A stretch of 64,000 nt of DNA. Origin: Streptomyces rubrogriseus (GTDB taxonomy: Bacteria > Actinomycetota > Actinomycetes > Streptomycetales > Streptomycetaceae). Of the stretch, positions 25,080 through 32,660 are shown one piece after another. Position 1 is the stretch's first letter; each line of letters begins with the position of its first letter. The stretch is taken from contig NZ_CP116256.1 of assembly GCF_027947575.1 (NCBI RefSeq), positions 3,100,001 through 3,164,000 on the forward strand, given 5' to 3'. The notes below the pieces were generated by a model. That model saw only the letters and a list, made by a program, of their open reading frames with translations, did not search any database and was not told where the DNA came from. Position numbers and translations under genes: made by a program.

Positions 25080-25589
25080 ATGACGGCCACACCCGACCTG
25101 GCCGCACCCCGGCCCGCCACCGACGACCTGCTGCGGTCCGTCTTCCGGCGGCACGCTGCGGGTGTCGCCGTGATCACCGCGCGGGGCCCCGGCGGCCCGG
25201 CCGGTTTCACGGCCACCTCCCTCACCTCCGTCTCCGCCCGCCCGCCGCTGCTCTCCTTCGGCATCGGCACCGGCTCGTCGAGCTGGCCCGCGGTGTCCGA
25301 GGCGGAGCACGTCGGCGTCCATGTGCTCGGCGAGCACCAGGAGGAGCTGGCGACCACCTTCGCCCGCAGCGGCGCCGACCGTTTCGCCGCACCCACCGGC
25401 TGGCGGGAGGGGCCCGAGGGGGTGCCCGTGCTGGACGGCGTGCTCGCCTGGCTGGTGTGCCGGGTGGTCGGACGGGTGCCCGCGGGGGACCATCGGATCG
25501 TGCTGGCGGAAGTCCTCCTGGGCGACCCCGCCGGAGCCGGCGAGCCGCTGCTGTACCACCAGGGGCGTTACCGGGGTCTGCGCGACTGA
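25080..25589 (+). CDS. Flavin reductase family protein
   Basis: A 169-residue protein of the flavin-reductase-like split-barrel family. LLRSVFRRHAAGVAVITARG and GFTATSLTSVSARPPLLSFG form the FMN-binding core, and the C-terminus GEPLLYHQGRYRGL is typical. Such proteins supply reduced FMN/FAD to two-component monooxygenases; no monooxygenase is adjacent, so the partner is elsewhere or the enzyme acts alone. ATG 25080 (MTATPDLAAP) has GAAGG upstream. Confidence 0.9.
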   Translation: MTATPDLAAPRPATDDLLRSVFRRHAAGVAVITARGPGGPAGFTATSLTSVSARPPLLSFGIGTGSSSWPAVSEAEHVGVHVLGEHQEELATTFARSGADRFAAPTGWREGPEGVPVLDGVLAWLVCRVVGRVPAGDHRIVLAEVLLGDPAGAGEPLLYHQGRYRGLRD

Positions 25590-25658
25590 CCGGTCGGCGG
25601 GACGGCTTCTGCGAAGGTGTCGGGTTCCGGTTACGCTGCGTTGCGAAGGTCACAGTTC

Positions 25659-25694
25659 AAAGCGCTTGCTTAGCGGGCAGGAACTGGATGTACT
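25659..25694 (+). promoter_or_regulatory. Candidate promoter and GCAAGCGCTTT box before etfB
   Basis: TTGCTT (25666-25671), a 17-bp spacer and TGTACT (25689-25694) form a plausible promoter. The overlapping AAAGCGCTTGC (25659-25669) is the reverse complement of the 11-mer upstream of the pectate lyase gene and has the palindromic core AAGCGCTT. A repressor bound here would cover the -35 box. A second -10-like TATGCT at 25757-25762 also lies in this 220-bp leader region. Confidence 0.4.
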
Positions 25695-25758
25695 GACGAG
25701 TAATATTCCGGGCGGAGCGCAGGTCGCCCCGACCGGGATCGGCCGCTTGGGGCGCCTA

Positions 25759-25779
25759 TGCTGCCTGCAAGAGGCAGCA
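25759..25779 (+). other. 8-bp-stem hairpin in etfB leader
   Basis: TGCTGCCT-GCAAG-AGGCAGCA is a perfect 8-bp stem with a 5-base loop, ending 30 bases before the etfB GTG. It lacks a U tract, so it is not a canonical terminator; it may stabilise the mRNA or bind a regulator as DNA. Confidence 0.55.
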
Positions 25780-25809
25780 CTGAAATGTCGACGCAGTAGG
25801 AGAGCCGGC

Positions 25810-26598
25810 GTGAGCTTGAGGATCGTTGTCACTGTGAAGTACGTGCCCGACGCCACTGGCGACCGGCACTTCGCCGATGACCTGACCGTCGACCGGGACG
25901 ACGTGGACGGTCTGCTCTCCGAGCTGGACGAGTACGCGGTCGAGCAGGCGCTGCAGATCTCCGAGAATTCCGACGACGACGTCGAGGTCACCGTCCTGAC
26001 GGTGGGCCCCGAGGACGCCAAGGACGCCCTGCGCAAGGCGCTGTCCATGGGCGCGGACAAGGCGATCCACGTCGAGGACGACGACCTGCACGGCACCGAC
26101 GCCATCGGCACCTCCCTGGTGCTGGCCAAGGCCGTCGAGAAGGCCGGTTACGACCTGGTCGTCTCCGGCATGGCCTCCACGGACGGCACCATGGGCGTCG
26201 TCCCCGCGCTGCTCGCGGAGCGCCTGGGCGTGCCGCAGGTGACGCTGCTGTCCGAGGTCTCGGTCGAGGGCGGCGTCGTGAAGGGCCGCCGGGACGGCGA
26301 CTCGGCCACGGAGCAGCTGGAGGCGTCGCTGCCGGCGGTCGTGTCGGTCACCGACCAGTCGGGCGAGGCGCGTTACCCGTCCTTCAAGGGCATCATGGCG
26401 GCCAAGAAGAAGCCGGTTCAGTCCTGGGACCTCTCCGACCTCGACATCGACGAGGACGAGGTCGGTCTGGAGAACGCCTACACGGTCGTGGAGTCGGCCG
26501 CCGAGCGTCCGGCGCGCACCGCGGGCACGATCGTCAAGGACGAGGGCGAGGGCGGCAAGCAGCTCGCCGAGTTCCTCGCGGGCCAGAAGTTCATCTGA
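25810..26598 (+). CDS. etfB: Electron transfer flavoprotein beta subunit
   Basis: A 262-residue EtfB. The product starts MSLRIVVTVKYVPDATGDRH and contains the AMP-binding signature region VVSGMASTDGTMGVVPALLA plus the recognition-loop region LEASLPAVVSVTDQSGEARY. EtfB forms a heterodimer with EtfA that carries FAD and AMP and passes electrons from acyl-CoA dehydrogenases to ETF:quinone oxidoreductase. GTG 25810 has AGGAGAGCC upstream. EtfA follows after 55 bases on the same transcript. The AidB-like dehydrogenase at the left edge is a possible electron donor only in principle. Confidence 0.97.
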   Translation: MSLRIVVTVKYVPDATGDRHFADDLTVDRDDVDGLLSELDEYAVEQALQISENSDDDVEVTVLTVGPEDAKDALRKALSMGADKAIHVEDDDLHGTDAIGTSLVLAKAVEKAGYDLVVSGMASTDGTMGVVPALLAERLGVPQVTLLSEVSVEGGVVKGRRDGDSATEQLEASLPAVVSVTDQSGEARYPSFKGIMAAKKKPVQSWDLSDLDIDEDEVGLENAYTVVESAAERPARTAGTIVKDEGEGGKQLAEFLAGQKFI

Positions 26599-26653
26599 GG
26601 CCCCGCCGCCCCAACCGCCCCTCATCTTTCGCAAGCAGGAGAGAAGAAGTCCC

Positions 26654-27616
26654 ATGGCTGAAGTTCTCGTCTACGTCGATCACGTGGACGGTGCCGTCCG
26701 CAAGCCGACCCTGGAGCTGCTGACGCTGGCCCGCCGGGTCGGCGAGCCCGTCGCCGTCGCGCTGGGCAACGGCGCCGGTGACACCGCCGCCGCCCTCGCC
26801 GAGCACGGCGCGGTGAAGGTCCTGACCCACGAGGCCGCCGAGTACGCCGACTACCTGGTCGTGCCGAAGGTCGACGCCCTCCAGGCCGCCGTCGCCGCCG
26901 TCTCCCCGGCCGCCGTGCTGGTCCCGTCCTCCGCCGAGGGCAAGGAGATCGCCGCCCGCCTGGCGCTGCGCCTGGGCTCCGGCGTCATCACCGACGCCGT
27001 CGACCTGGAGGCCGGCGACGAGGGCCCGGTGGCCACCCAGTCGGTGTTCGCCGCCGCCTTCACCACCAAGTCCCGCGTCTCCAAGGGCACCCCGGTCATC
27101 ACGGTCAAGCCGAACTCGGCCGCCGTCGAGGCCGCCCCGGCCGCCGGCGCCGTCGAGGCCCTGTCGGTCACCTTCTCCGCCGCCGCCACCGGCACCAAGG
27201 TCACCTCGCGCACGCCTCGGGAGTCGACCGGCCGCCCGGAGCTGACCGAGGCCGCGATCGTCGTCTCCGGCGGCCGCGGTGTCAACGGCGCGGAGAACTT
27301 CGCGATCATCGAGGCGCTCGCCGACTCGCTCGGCGCGGCCGTCGGCGCCTCGCGCGCCGCGGTGGACGCGGGCTGGTACCCGCACACCAACCAGGTCGGC
27401 CAGACCGGCAAGTCCGTCTCGCCGCAGCTGTACATCGCCTCCGGCATCTCGGGCGCGATCCAGCACCGCGCGGGCATGCAGACCTCGAAGACGATCGTGG
27501 CGATCAACAAGGACGCCGAGGCCCCGATCTTCGAGCTGGTCGACTACGGCGTCGTCGGCGACCTCTTCGACGTCGTCCCGCAGCTCACCGAGGAAGTCAA
27601 GACCCGCAAGGGCTGA
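26654..27616 (+). CDS. etfA: Electron transfer flavoprotein alpha subunit
   Basis: A 320-residue EtfA. The N-terminal domain starts [20 protein letters not shown]; the C-terminal FAD domain has [50 protein letters not shown] and [13 protein letters not shown], the full family signature. It is the partner of EtfB. GGAGAGAAG precedes the ATG. A strong hairpin terminator lies about 20 bases after the stop, closing the two-gene operon. Confidence 0.97.
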   Translation: MAEVLVYVDHVDGAVRKPTLELLTLARRVGEPVAVALGNGAGDTAAALAEHGAVKVLTHEAAEYADYLVVPKVDALQAAVAAVSPAAVLVPSSAEGKEIAARLALRLGSGVITDAVDLEAGDEGPVATQSVFAAAFTTKSRVSKGTPVITVKPNSAAVEAAPAAGAVEALSVTFSAAATGTKVTSRTPRESTGRPELTEAAIVVSGGRGVNGAENFAIIEALADSLGAAVGASRAAVDAGWYPHTNQVGQTGKSVSPQLYIASGISGAIQHRAGMQTSKTIVAINKDAEAPIFELVDYGVVGDLFDVVPQLTEEVKTRKG

Positions 27617-27636
27617 CCTCCCCGCCGCACCGCACA

Positions 27637-27679
27637 CCGAGGCCCCCGGTGACGTCCACGGACGTCGCGGGGGCCTCGG
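27637..27679 (+). terminator. Hairpin terminator after etfA
   Basis: CCGAGGCCCCCG (27637-27648) and CGGGGGCCTCGG (27668-27679) are perfect 12-bp arms; the 19-bp loop contains a further GACGTC pair. There is no T tract, as is usual for Streptomyces terminators. Confidence 0.8.
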
Positions 27680-27697
27680 CGTGCGCGCAGGATGGTG

Positions 27698-27729
27698 TTG
27701 ACCGGTGAAGACTCGCCAGATAACTTCAC
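27698..27729 (+). promoter_or_regulatory. Promoter of DUF6986 gene with GTGAAG/CTTCAC repeat
   Basis: TTGACC (27698-27703), 17 bp, TAACTT (27721-27726). GTGAAG (27705-27710) and CTTCAC (27724-27729) are inverted copies spaced by 13 bp across the spacer and -10 box. GATAAC also occurs twice (27719-27724 and 27736-27741). Control by a regulator binding here is inferred. Confidence 0.5.
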
Positions 27730-27783
27730 TCTACGGATAACCGATTCCGGTCAGCGGAAAAATGAACATCAGGAGGGTGTCGA

Positions 27784-29082
27784 ATGGGTCAGCAGGAGAA
27801 GGTGGCAACGAGCCTCGCGGGCGCCGTCGGCGAGGAGATCAGTGCCTCCCTCGCACCGGTCGACGCGGAGCTGGAGCGCCGCTACCCCGGAGACCCGGGC
27901 ACCCGCCAGCCCGTCCACACCGTCTACGTCCCCGGTGACGTCTTCGCCGCCGACACGATCCGCTCCTGGGGCGACAAGGCCCTCGCCGCGCTCGACGAAC
28001 ACGCCCCGGACGCCGCCTCCTTCGCCGCCGTCCTCGGTCTCGCCGACGACCTCGCGGAGCCCGTGTACACCCGCGTACGCGCCAAACTGGAGCGCGAGCC
28101 GATCGAAGACCTGCGCGTCGACTTCGAGGACGGCTACGGCAACCGTACGGACGCCGAGGAGGACGAGGCCGCCGCCCGCGCCGCCCGCCTGGTCGCCGAG
28201 GCGTACGGGCAGGGCACGGCCGCCCCGTACATGGGCATCCGCATGAAGTGCATGGAGGCGCCGGTGCGCGCCCGGGGCATCCGCACCCTCGACGTCTTCC
28301 TCAGCGGTCTGATGGAGGCCGGCGGCCTGCCCGACGGGCTGGTCCTCACCCTGCCCAAGGTGACCTACCCCGAGCAGGTCACCGCCATGGTGCGGCTCCT
28401 GGAGGCCTTCGAGAAGGCGCGCGGCCTCACGCCCGGCCGGATCGGCTTCGAGATCCAGATCGAGACCAGCCAGTCGATCCTCGCCGCCGACGGCACCGCC
28501 GCCGTCGCCCGGATGATCCAGGCCGCCGAGGGCCGCGCCACCGGCCTGCACTACGGCACCTTCGACTACAGCGCCTGCCTCGGCGTCTCCGCCGCCCACC
28601 AGGCCAGTGACCACCCGGCCGCCGACCACGCCAAGGCGGTCATGCAGGTCGCCGCCGCCGGCACCGGCGTACGGGTCTCGGACGGCTCCACCAACGTCCT
28701 GCCGGTCGGCCCCACCGCGCAGGTCCACGACGCCTGGCGGCTGCACTACGGCCTCACCCGCCGCGCCCTGGCCCGCGCCTACTACCAGGGCTGGGACATG
28801 CACCCCGGCCACATCCCCACCCGGTACGCGGCCGTCTTCGCCTTCTACCGCGAGGGCTTCGAACAGGCCGCCGCCCGCCTCGCCCGCTACGCCAACCGCA
28901 CCGGCGGCGACGTCATGGACGAGCCCGCCACCGCCAAGGCCCTCAGCGGCTACCTGCTGCGCGGCCTGGACTGCGGCGCCCTCGACATCGGCGAGGTCGC
29001 CCGGCTGACCGGCCTGACCCGCGCCGACCTGGAGGGCTTCTCGGGCCCGCGGCGCGGCGACCTCACGGCGTCGGCGCAGTAG
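27784..29082 (+). CDS. DUF6986 aldolase/citrate-lyase-like protein
   Basis: A 432-residue protein with an HpcH/HpaI aldolase or citrate-lyase beta-like TIM barrel. LRVDFEDGYGNRTDAEEDEA has the acidic metal-binding motif, LTLPKVTYPEQV the barrel strand with a basic residue, and GFEIQIETSQSIL the conserved E/D strand. LHYGTFDYSACLGV follows. The C-terminal segment (GWDMHPGHIPTRYAAVFAFY) resembles malate-synthase/lyase relatives. A retro-aldol or C-C lyase acting on a CoA ester or keto acid is expected; substrate unknown. AGGAGGG precedes the ATG. The last 20 bp overlap the convergent hypothetical gene. Confidence 0.88.
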   Translation: MGQQEKVATSLAGAVGEEISASLAPVDAELERRYPGDPGTRQPVHTVYVPGDVFAADTIRSWGDKALAALDEHAPDAASFAAVLGLADDLAEPVYTRVRAKLEREPIEDLRVDFEDGYGNRTDAEEDEAAARAARLVAEAYGQGTAAPYMGIRMKCMEAPVRARGIRTLDVFLSGLMEAGGLPDGLVLTLPKVTYPEQVTAMVRLLEAFEKARGLTPGRIGFEIQIETSQSILAADGTAAVARMIQAAEGRATGLHYGTFDYSACLGVSAAHQASDHPAADHAKAVMQVAAAGTGVRVSDGSTNVLPVGPTAQVHDAWRLHYGLTRRALARAYYQGWDMHPGHIPTRYAAVFAFYREGFEQAAARLARYANRTGGDVMDEPATAKALSGYLLRGLDCGALDIGEVARLTGLTRADLEGFSGPRRGDLTASAQ

Positions 29083-29896
29083 GCCCGGCCGACGGCGTCC
29101 GGCTCCCGGCGAAGGGGTCCTCCGGCCCGGAGCCCACGTACCGCTCCAGGCCGGACGCCGTCACCCGCTCCTCCTCGGCGAACAGCCGCGTCCCCCGGTC
29201 GCACAGCCGCCGGTCCGCCCGCGCCCGTGCGCTGAACTCCTCGGGCGTCGTCCCGAACAGCTCCCGCAGCCGGGCCGACCCGTGCAGCAGCTCGGTGATC
29301 AGGGGCCGCTGCGCCCTCGGATGCCGTCGCGGCGCGCCGGTGCCGTCGTGCAGGACGCCGTGGCGGTTGACGTACGCGTACGCACCGCCCAGCACCGAGC
29401 CGTCGCCCGGCTCGACGCGCACGTCGGGCGCGGGCAGCCAGACGCGGTCGAAGTTGCCGCCCGCCATCGGGACGCCCTCGCTCGCGTCGATCACCGCGAG
29501 CTGCTCGGCGTCGAGCCACAGCACGAACAGCTCCCGTACGGTGCCGGGGGCGCCCACCGGCGACGCGGACACGTAGCCCATGCGGCTCACGTGCGCGGAG
29601 ACGCCGATGTCCAGTCCGGTGACCCGGGACCTGACCATCGGGATCGGCGAGTCGATCCCGAACTCGGCCATCTTGTGCCGCAGCTGTGCCGGGCTCGCGT
29701 TGGACCCGATCGCCAGCACCGGGACCCGGCCGTCCTCCTCGTCGTACACCGGCCGGTCCAGCGGCAGCAACCGGTCCCCGTCCAGCAGCCCGGACTCCCG
29801 GGGCCACGCGCCCGGGTACAGCAGCGGCTCCTCGCGCGGCACCCCGGCCAGCCCGAGCGCGCGCAGCGTCCGGTCCTCGCCGGGAGGTTTCGACAC
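29063..29896 (-). CDS. Hypothetical protein with GSNASP motif
   Basis: A 277-residue soluble protein I cannot assign. It starts MSKPPGEDRTLRALGLAGVP and contains VLAIGSNASPAQLRHKM, which resembles the substrate-binding loop of gamma-glutamylcyclotransferase-like folds (YGSN), followed by ELFVLWLDAEQLAVIDASEG and GGAYAYVNRHGVL. The resemblance is short and only a hint. A 42-bp hexanucleotide repeat lies just upstream of the start, between this gene and the upstream LacI gene on the same strand. It ends inside the convergent DUF6986 gene (20-bp overlap). Confidence 0.72.
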   Translation of the reverse strand: MSKPPGEDRTLRALGLAGVPREEPLLYPGAWPRESGLLDGDRLLPLDRPVYDEEDGRVPVLAIGSNASPAQLRHKMAEFGIDSPIPMVRSRVTGLDIGVSAHVSRMGYVSASPVGAPGTVRELFVLWLDAEQLAVIDASEGVPMAGGNFDRVWLPAPDVRVEPGDGSVLGGAYAYVNRHGVLHDGTGAPRRHPRAQRPLITELLHGSARLRELFGTTPEEFSARARADRRLCDRGTRLFAEEERVTASGLERYVGSGPEDPFAGSRTPSAGPTAPTP

Positions 29897-29911
29897 GGTG
29901 TGATGCTCCTC

Positions 29912-29953
29912 GTGGCTGTGGCTGTGGCTGTGGCTGTGGCTGTGGCTGTGGCT
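29912..29953. repeat. Seven perfect GTGGCT hexamers
   Basis: GTGGCT is repeated seven times without interruption in the 63-bp gap between the LacI stop (29960) and the start of the hypothetical gene (29896, minus strand), so the repeat is the immediate leader of that gene. Copy number is prone to slippage and would change the spacing to the start codon. Confidence 0.95.
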
Positions 29954-29959
29954 GCGCGG

Positions 29960-31009
29960 TCAGGCCGACGGCGGCAGCTCGCCCGAGCCCCGGGTGACCA
30001 GCCTGGTCGGCAGTTCGATGCGGTCGGGGGCGAGGAGGGAGCCGTCCAGCTGCCGGAAGAGCCGCTCGGCGGCGGTGCGGCCGAGGGCGGCCGCGTCCTG
30101 CGCGACCACGGTGACGCCCGGCTGGAGCAGGTCGGCCAGCTCGATGTCGTCGAAACCGACCAGTGCGACGCCCCGGGTGTGCTCGGCCAGGACCCGGATC
30201 ACGGTGACCGTCACCCGGTTGTTGCCGGTGAAGATCGCGGTGACCGGCTGCGGGTCGGCGAGCATCTCCTCGGCCGCCCGGCGCACCCGCACGGGATCGG
30301 TGACACCCAGGGACATCCAGGAGTCCTCGACCGGTATGCCCGCGTCCTCCATCGCCGCCCGGTAGCCGCGCAACCGCTCGGCGGCGGTGTGGATGCGGGG
30401 CATGTCGCCGATGAAGCCGATCCTGCGGTGCCCGTGCGCGATCAGGTGGGCCACCCCGTCGCGAGCACCACCGAAGTTGTCGGAGACCACCACGTCCGCG
30501 TCGATCTGTCCCGCCGGACGGTCCACGAACACCGTGGCGACGCCCGCCTTCAGCTCGGGCTCCAGATACCGGTGGTCGTCCCCGGCGGGGATCACCACGA
30601 GACCGTCCACGCGCCGCGCGCACAGGGCGAGCACCAGCTCCTGCTCGCGCTCCGGGTCCTCCGCGCTGGACCCGTTGATCAGCAGGGCGCCGTGGGCGCG
30701 GGCCACCTCCTCCACGGCGCGGCTGAGCGGCCCGTAGAACGGGTCCGCCAGATCCTCCAGGACCAGGCCGATGCTCGCGGTGCGGCCCTTGCGGAGCACC
30801 CGCGCGCTGTCGTTGCGGCGGAAGCCCAGCGCGTCGATGGCCTCCTGGACGCGGCGCTCGGTCTCCGGGGTGACGCCGGGCTCACCGTTGACCACCCGGG
30901 AGACGGTCTTGAGGCCGACTCCCGCCCGGGCGGCGACGTCCTTCATGGTCGGGCGGTTGCCGTAACGGTTCCCGGGGAGGCGGTCTGCGCGGCGGGTCGT
31001 GTCGGGCAC
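29960..31009 (-). CDS. LacI-family transcriptional regulator
   Basis: About 349 residues. The helix-turn-helix is TMKDVAARAGVGLKTVSRVV followed by the hinge helix NDSARVLRKGRTASIGLVL; the periplasmic-binding-like ligand domain follows (VDGLVVIPAGDDH, IGFIGDMPRIHTAAERLRGY, ALVGFDDIELADLL). A sugar or sugar-phosphate effector is expected. GTG 31009 (VPDTTRRADR) is chosen as a family-typical start with a 20-residue basic leader; ATG 30946 at the HTH is an alternative. It is divergent from a ROK sugar kinase with a perfect 12-bp palindrome between, so it probably represses that kinase. Confidence 0.92.
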   Translation of the reverse strand: MPDTTRRADRLPGNRYGNRPTMKDVAARAGVGLKTVSRVVNGEPGVTPETERRVQEAIDALGFRRNDSARVLRKGRTASIGLVLEDLADPFYGPLSRAVEEVARAHGALLINGSSAEDPEREQELVLALCARRVDGLVVIPAGDDHRYLEPELKAGVATVFVDRPAGQIDADVVVSDNFGGARDGVAHLIAHGHRRIGFIGDMPRIHTAAERLRGYRAAMEDAGIPVEDSWMSLGVTDPVRVRRAAEEMLADPQPVTAIFTGNNRVTVTVIRVLAEHTRGVALVGFDDIELADLLQPGVTVVAQDAAALGRTAAERLFRQLDGSLLAPDRIELPTRLVTRGSGELPPSA

Positions 31010-31118
31010 GATGCGGTGTCCTGTCCTGTCGTCCACGGGATTGCGTCGGCTCCTGCTGTCCGGGGGGATGTGTCGGTCATGGGCTTGTATGAGGATGTGG
31101 CGTCGAGCATAGAGCCTG

Positions 31119-31130
31119 GACAACGTTGTC
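31119..31130. promoter_or_regulatory. GACAACGTTGTC operator between LacI and ROK genes
   Basis: GACAACGTTGTC is a perfect 12-bp palindrome with the central CG typical of LacI operators. On the minus strand a -10-like TATGCT (31113-31108) lies next to it, so binding would block the LacI promoter. A related half site (CTGTCCAACG) is found at 31146-31155. The 240-bp gap contains no other gene. Confidence 0.6.
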
Positions 31131-31249
31131 AGATGCGGGAGACACTGTCCAACGCACTCTCCGGCCCTCGTCCCCACCGCGGGGCCGGTCGCCGCGCGCT
31201 CTTGTGTACGGCTTTTTCGCTTTCGGTCCGACGGGGAGATCCGACTCTG

Positions 31250-32203
31250 ATGCACACCGACCTAGTGGCAGCGCTGGACATCGGCGGCACCAAGATCGCC
31301 GGCGCGCTGGTGGACGGCGACGGCCGCATCCAGGCGCGCGCACAGCGTGCGACACCCGCCCGGGAGGACGGTGACACCGTGATGCGGGCCGTCGAGGACG
31401 TGCTCGCCGAACTGACCGCGTCGCCCCTGTGGGGGCGGGCCTCGGCGGTCGGCATCGGCAGCGCCGGCCCGGTGGACGCCTCGGCCGGCACGGTCAGCCC
31501 GGTGAACGTGCCCGGCTGGCGCGACTACCCGCTGGTCCGACGGGTCCGGTCCGCCGCCGGCGGCCTGCCGGTGGAGCTGATCGGCGACGGGGTGGCCATC
31601 ACGGCGGCCGAACACTGGCAGGGCGCCGCCCGCGGACACGACAACGCGCTGTGCATGGTGGTCTCGACCGGCGTCGGCGGCGGACTGGTGCTGGGCGGCC
31701 GGCTGCACCCCGGACCGACCGGCAACGCCGGCCACATCGGCCACATCAGCGTCGACCTGGACGGCGACCCCTGCCCCTGCGGCGCGCGCGGCTGCGTGGA
31801 GCGCATAGCGAGCGGCCCCAACATCGCCCGCCGCGCGCTGGAGGCCGGCTGGCTGCCCGGACCGGACGGCGACACCTCCGCCGCCGCGGTCGCCGCCTCG
31901 GCACGCCTCGGCGACCCCGTGGCCGTCGCCTCCTTCGAACGGGCCGCGCAGGCACTGGCCGCCGGCATCGCCGCCACCGCGACCCTCGTCGAGATCGACA
32001 TCGCCGTGGTGGGCGGGGGAGTGGGCAAGGCGGGGGACGTCCTCTTCGCCCCGCTGCGCAAGGCCCTCACCGACTACGCGACGCTGTCCTTCGTCCAGCG
32101 CCTCGCGGTCGTCCCCGCCCAGATGGGCACGGACGCCGGACTGGTCGGCGCGGCCGCCGCGGCCCTGGCGAGGACGGCGGACGTGACCGCCGCCCACGTC
32201 TGA
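31250..32203 (+). CDS. ROK-family sugar kinase (glucokinase-like)
   Basis: A 317-residue ROK protein without a DNA-binding domain. ALDIGGTKIAGALVDGDG is the ATP-phosphate motif, GNAGHIGHISVD holds the conserved His, and CPCGARGCVERIASG is the CxCGxxGCxE zinc-binding motif; ELIGDGVAITAAEHW corresponds to the sugar-binding and catalytic Asp region (here GDG rather than the usual N-D). It would phosphorylate glucose, N-acetylglucosamine or N-acetylmannosamine. It is divergent from the LacI regulator. Start MHTDLVAALD at 31250 follows GGGGAG at 12 bases. Confidence 0.9.
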   Translation: MHTDLVAALDIGGTKIAGALVDGDGRIQARAQRATPAREDGDTVMRAVEDVLAELTASPLWGRASAVGIGSAGPVDASAGTVSPVNVPGWRDYPLVRRVRSAAGGLPVELIGDGVAITAAEHWQGAARGHDNALCMVVSTGVGGGLVLGGRLHPGPTGNAGHIGHISVDLDGDPCPCGARGCVERIASGPNIARRALEAGWLPGPDGDTSAAAVAASARLGDPVAVASFERAAQALAAGIAATATLVEIDIAVVGGGVGKAGDVLFAPLRKALTDYATLSFVQRLAVVPAQMGTDAGLVGAAAAALARTADVTAAHV

Positions 32204-32298
32204 GCCCCGCGCCACGGCGGCCCGGCGGACTCCGGGGCACGCGGCGACTCCCGCGGTCCTGCCCGTGACCCCGGGGCGGCGGCGTAGTTGAACGGGGC

Positions 32299-32493
32299 AT
32301 GAAGAAGCGCAGCATCCTCGCCCTCGCGACCCTCGCCACCGGCTTCGTCGTCGCGGCCGTCAGCCCGTCCCACGCCGCCCCGGGCGACCTCCCGCTCAAT
32401 CTCGGGGTGGACGACACCGTCAGTACCCTGGGGGACACCGTCGCCACCGAGAGCCTGACCCTCGACGACGACGCCCTGGGACAGCTTGGCTGA
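32299..32493 (+). CDS. Small secreted peptide
   Basis: A 64-residue precursor with a clear signal peptide (MKKRSILALATLATGFVVAA ... SHA-APG, cleavage near residue 26). The mature part is only about 38 residues, acidic, with no cysteines: repeats of the form L-x-D-(D/T)-x-x-x-T occur (VDDTVSTLGDTVATESLTLD). No family recognised. The short size and lack of cysteine exclude chaplins and lantibiotic-type peptides. Two hairpins follow. Confidence 0.72.
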   Translation: MKKRSILALATLATGFVVAAVSPSHAAPGDLPLNLGVDDTVSTLGDTVATESLTLDDDALGQLG

Positions 32494-32500
32494 CACCCCG

Positions 32501-32564
32501 GACCGGGCCGTCGCGCCCGGTCGGGTCCACACGGCGCCGTCGCCCCCGAGGGGGCGTCGGCGCC
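32501..32564 (+). terminator. Two consecutive hairpins after small secreted peptide gene
   Basis: GACCGGGC (32501-32508) pairs with GCCCGGTC (32515-32522), and a larger near-perfect palindrome spans 32533-32564 (GGCGCCG-T-CGCCCCC with its complement, one T-T mismatch at the middle of each arm). Tandem hairpins make efficient termination likely. Confidence 0.7.
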
Positions 32565-32660
32565 GCTGTCATATGCCCTTTCCCACGTCACCGGCCGGGC
32601 TGGTTTCCGTGGCGGGGTGAAGCGGGCAAGCCACAGTGGGCCAACAGAAGAGGGGGACCT

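Noticed and set aside
29282..31249. Plus-strand frame joining upstream DNA to the ROK kinase
   Set aside because: It is antisense to the hypothetical and LacI genes and contains the VAVAVA run from the hexamer repeat; the kinase begins at 31250.
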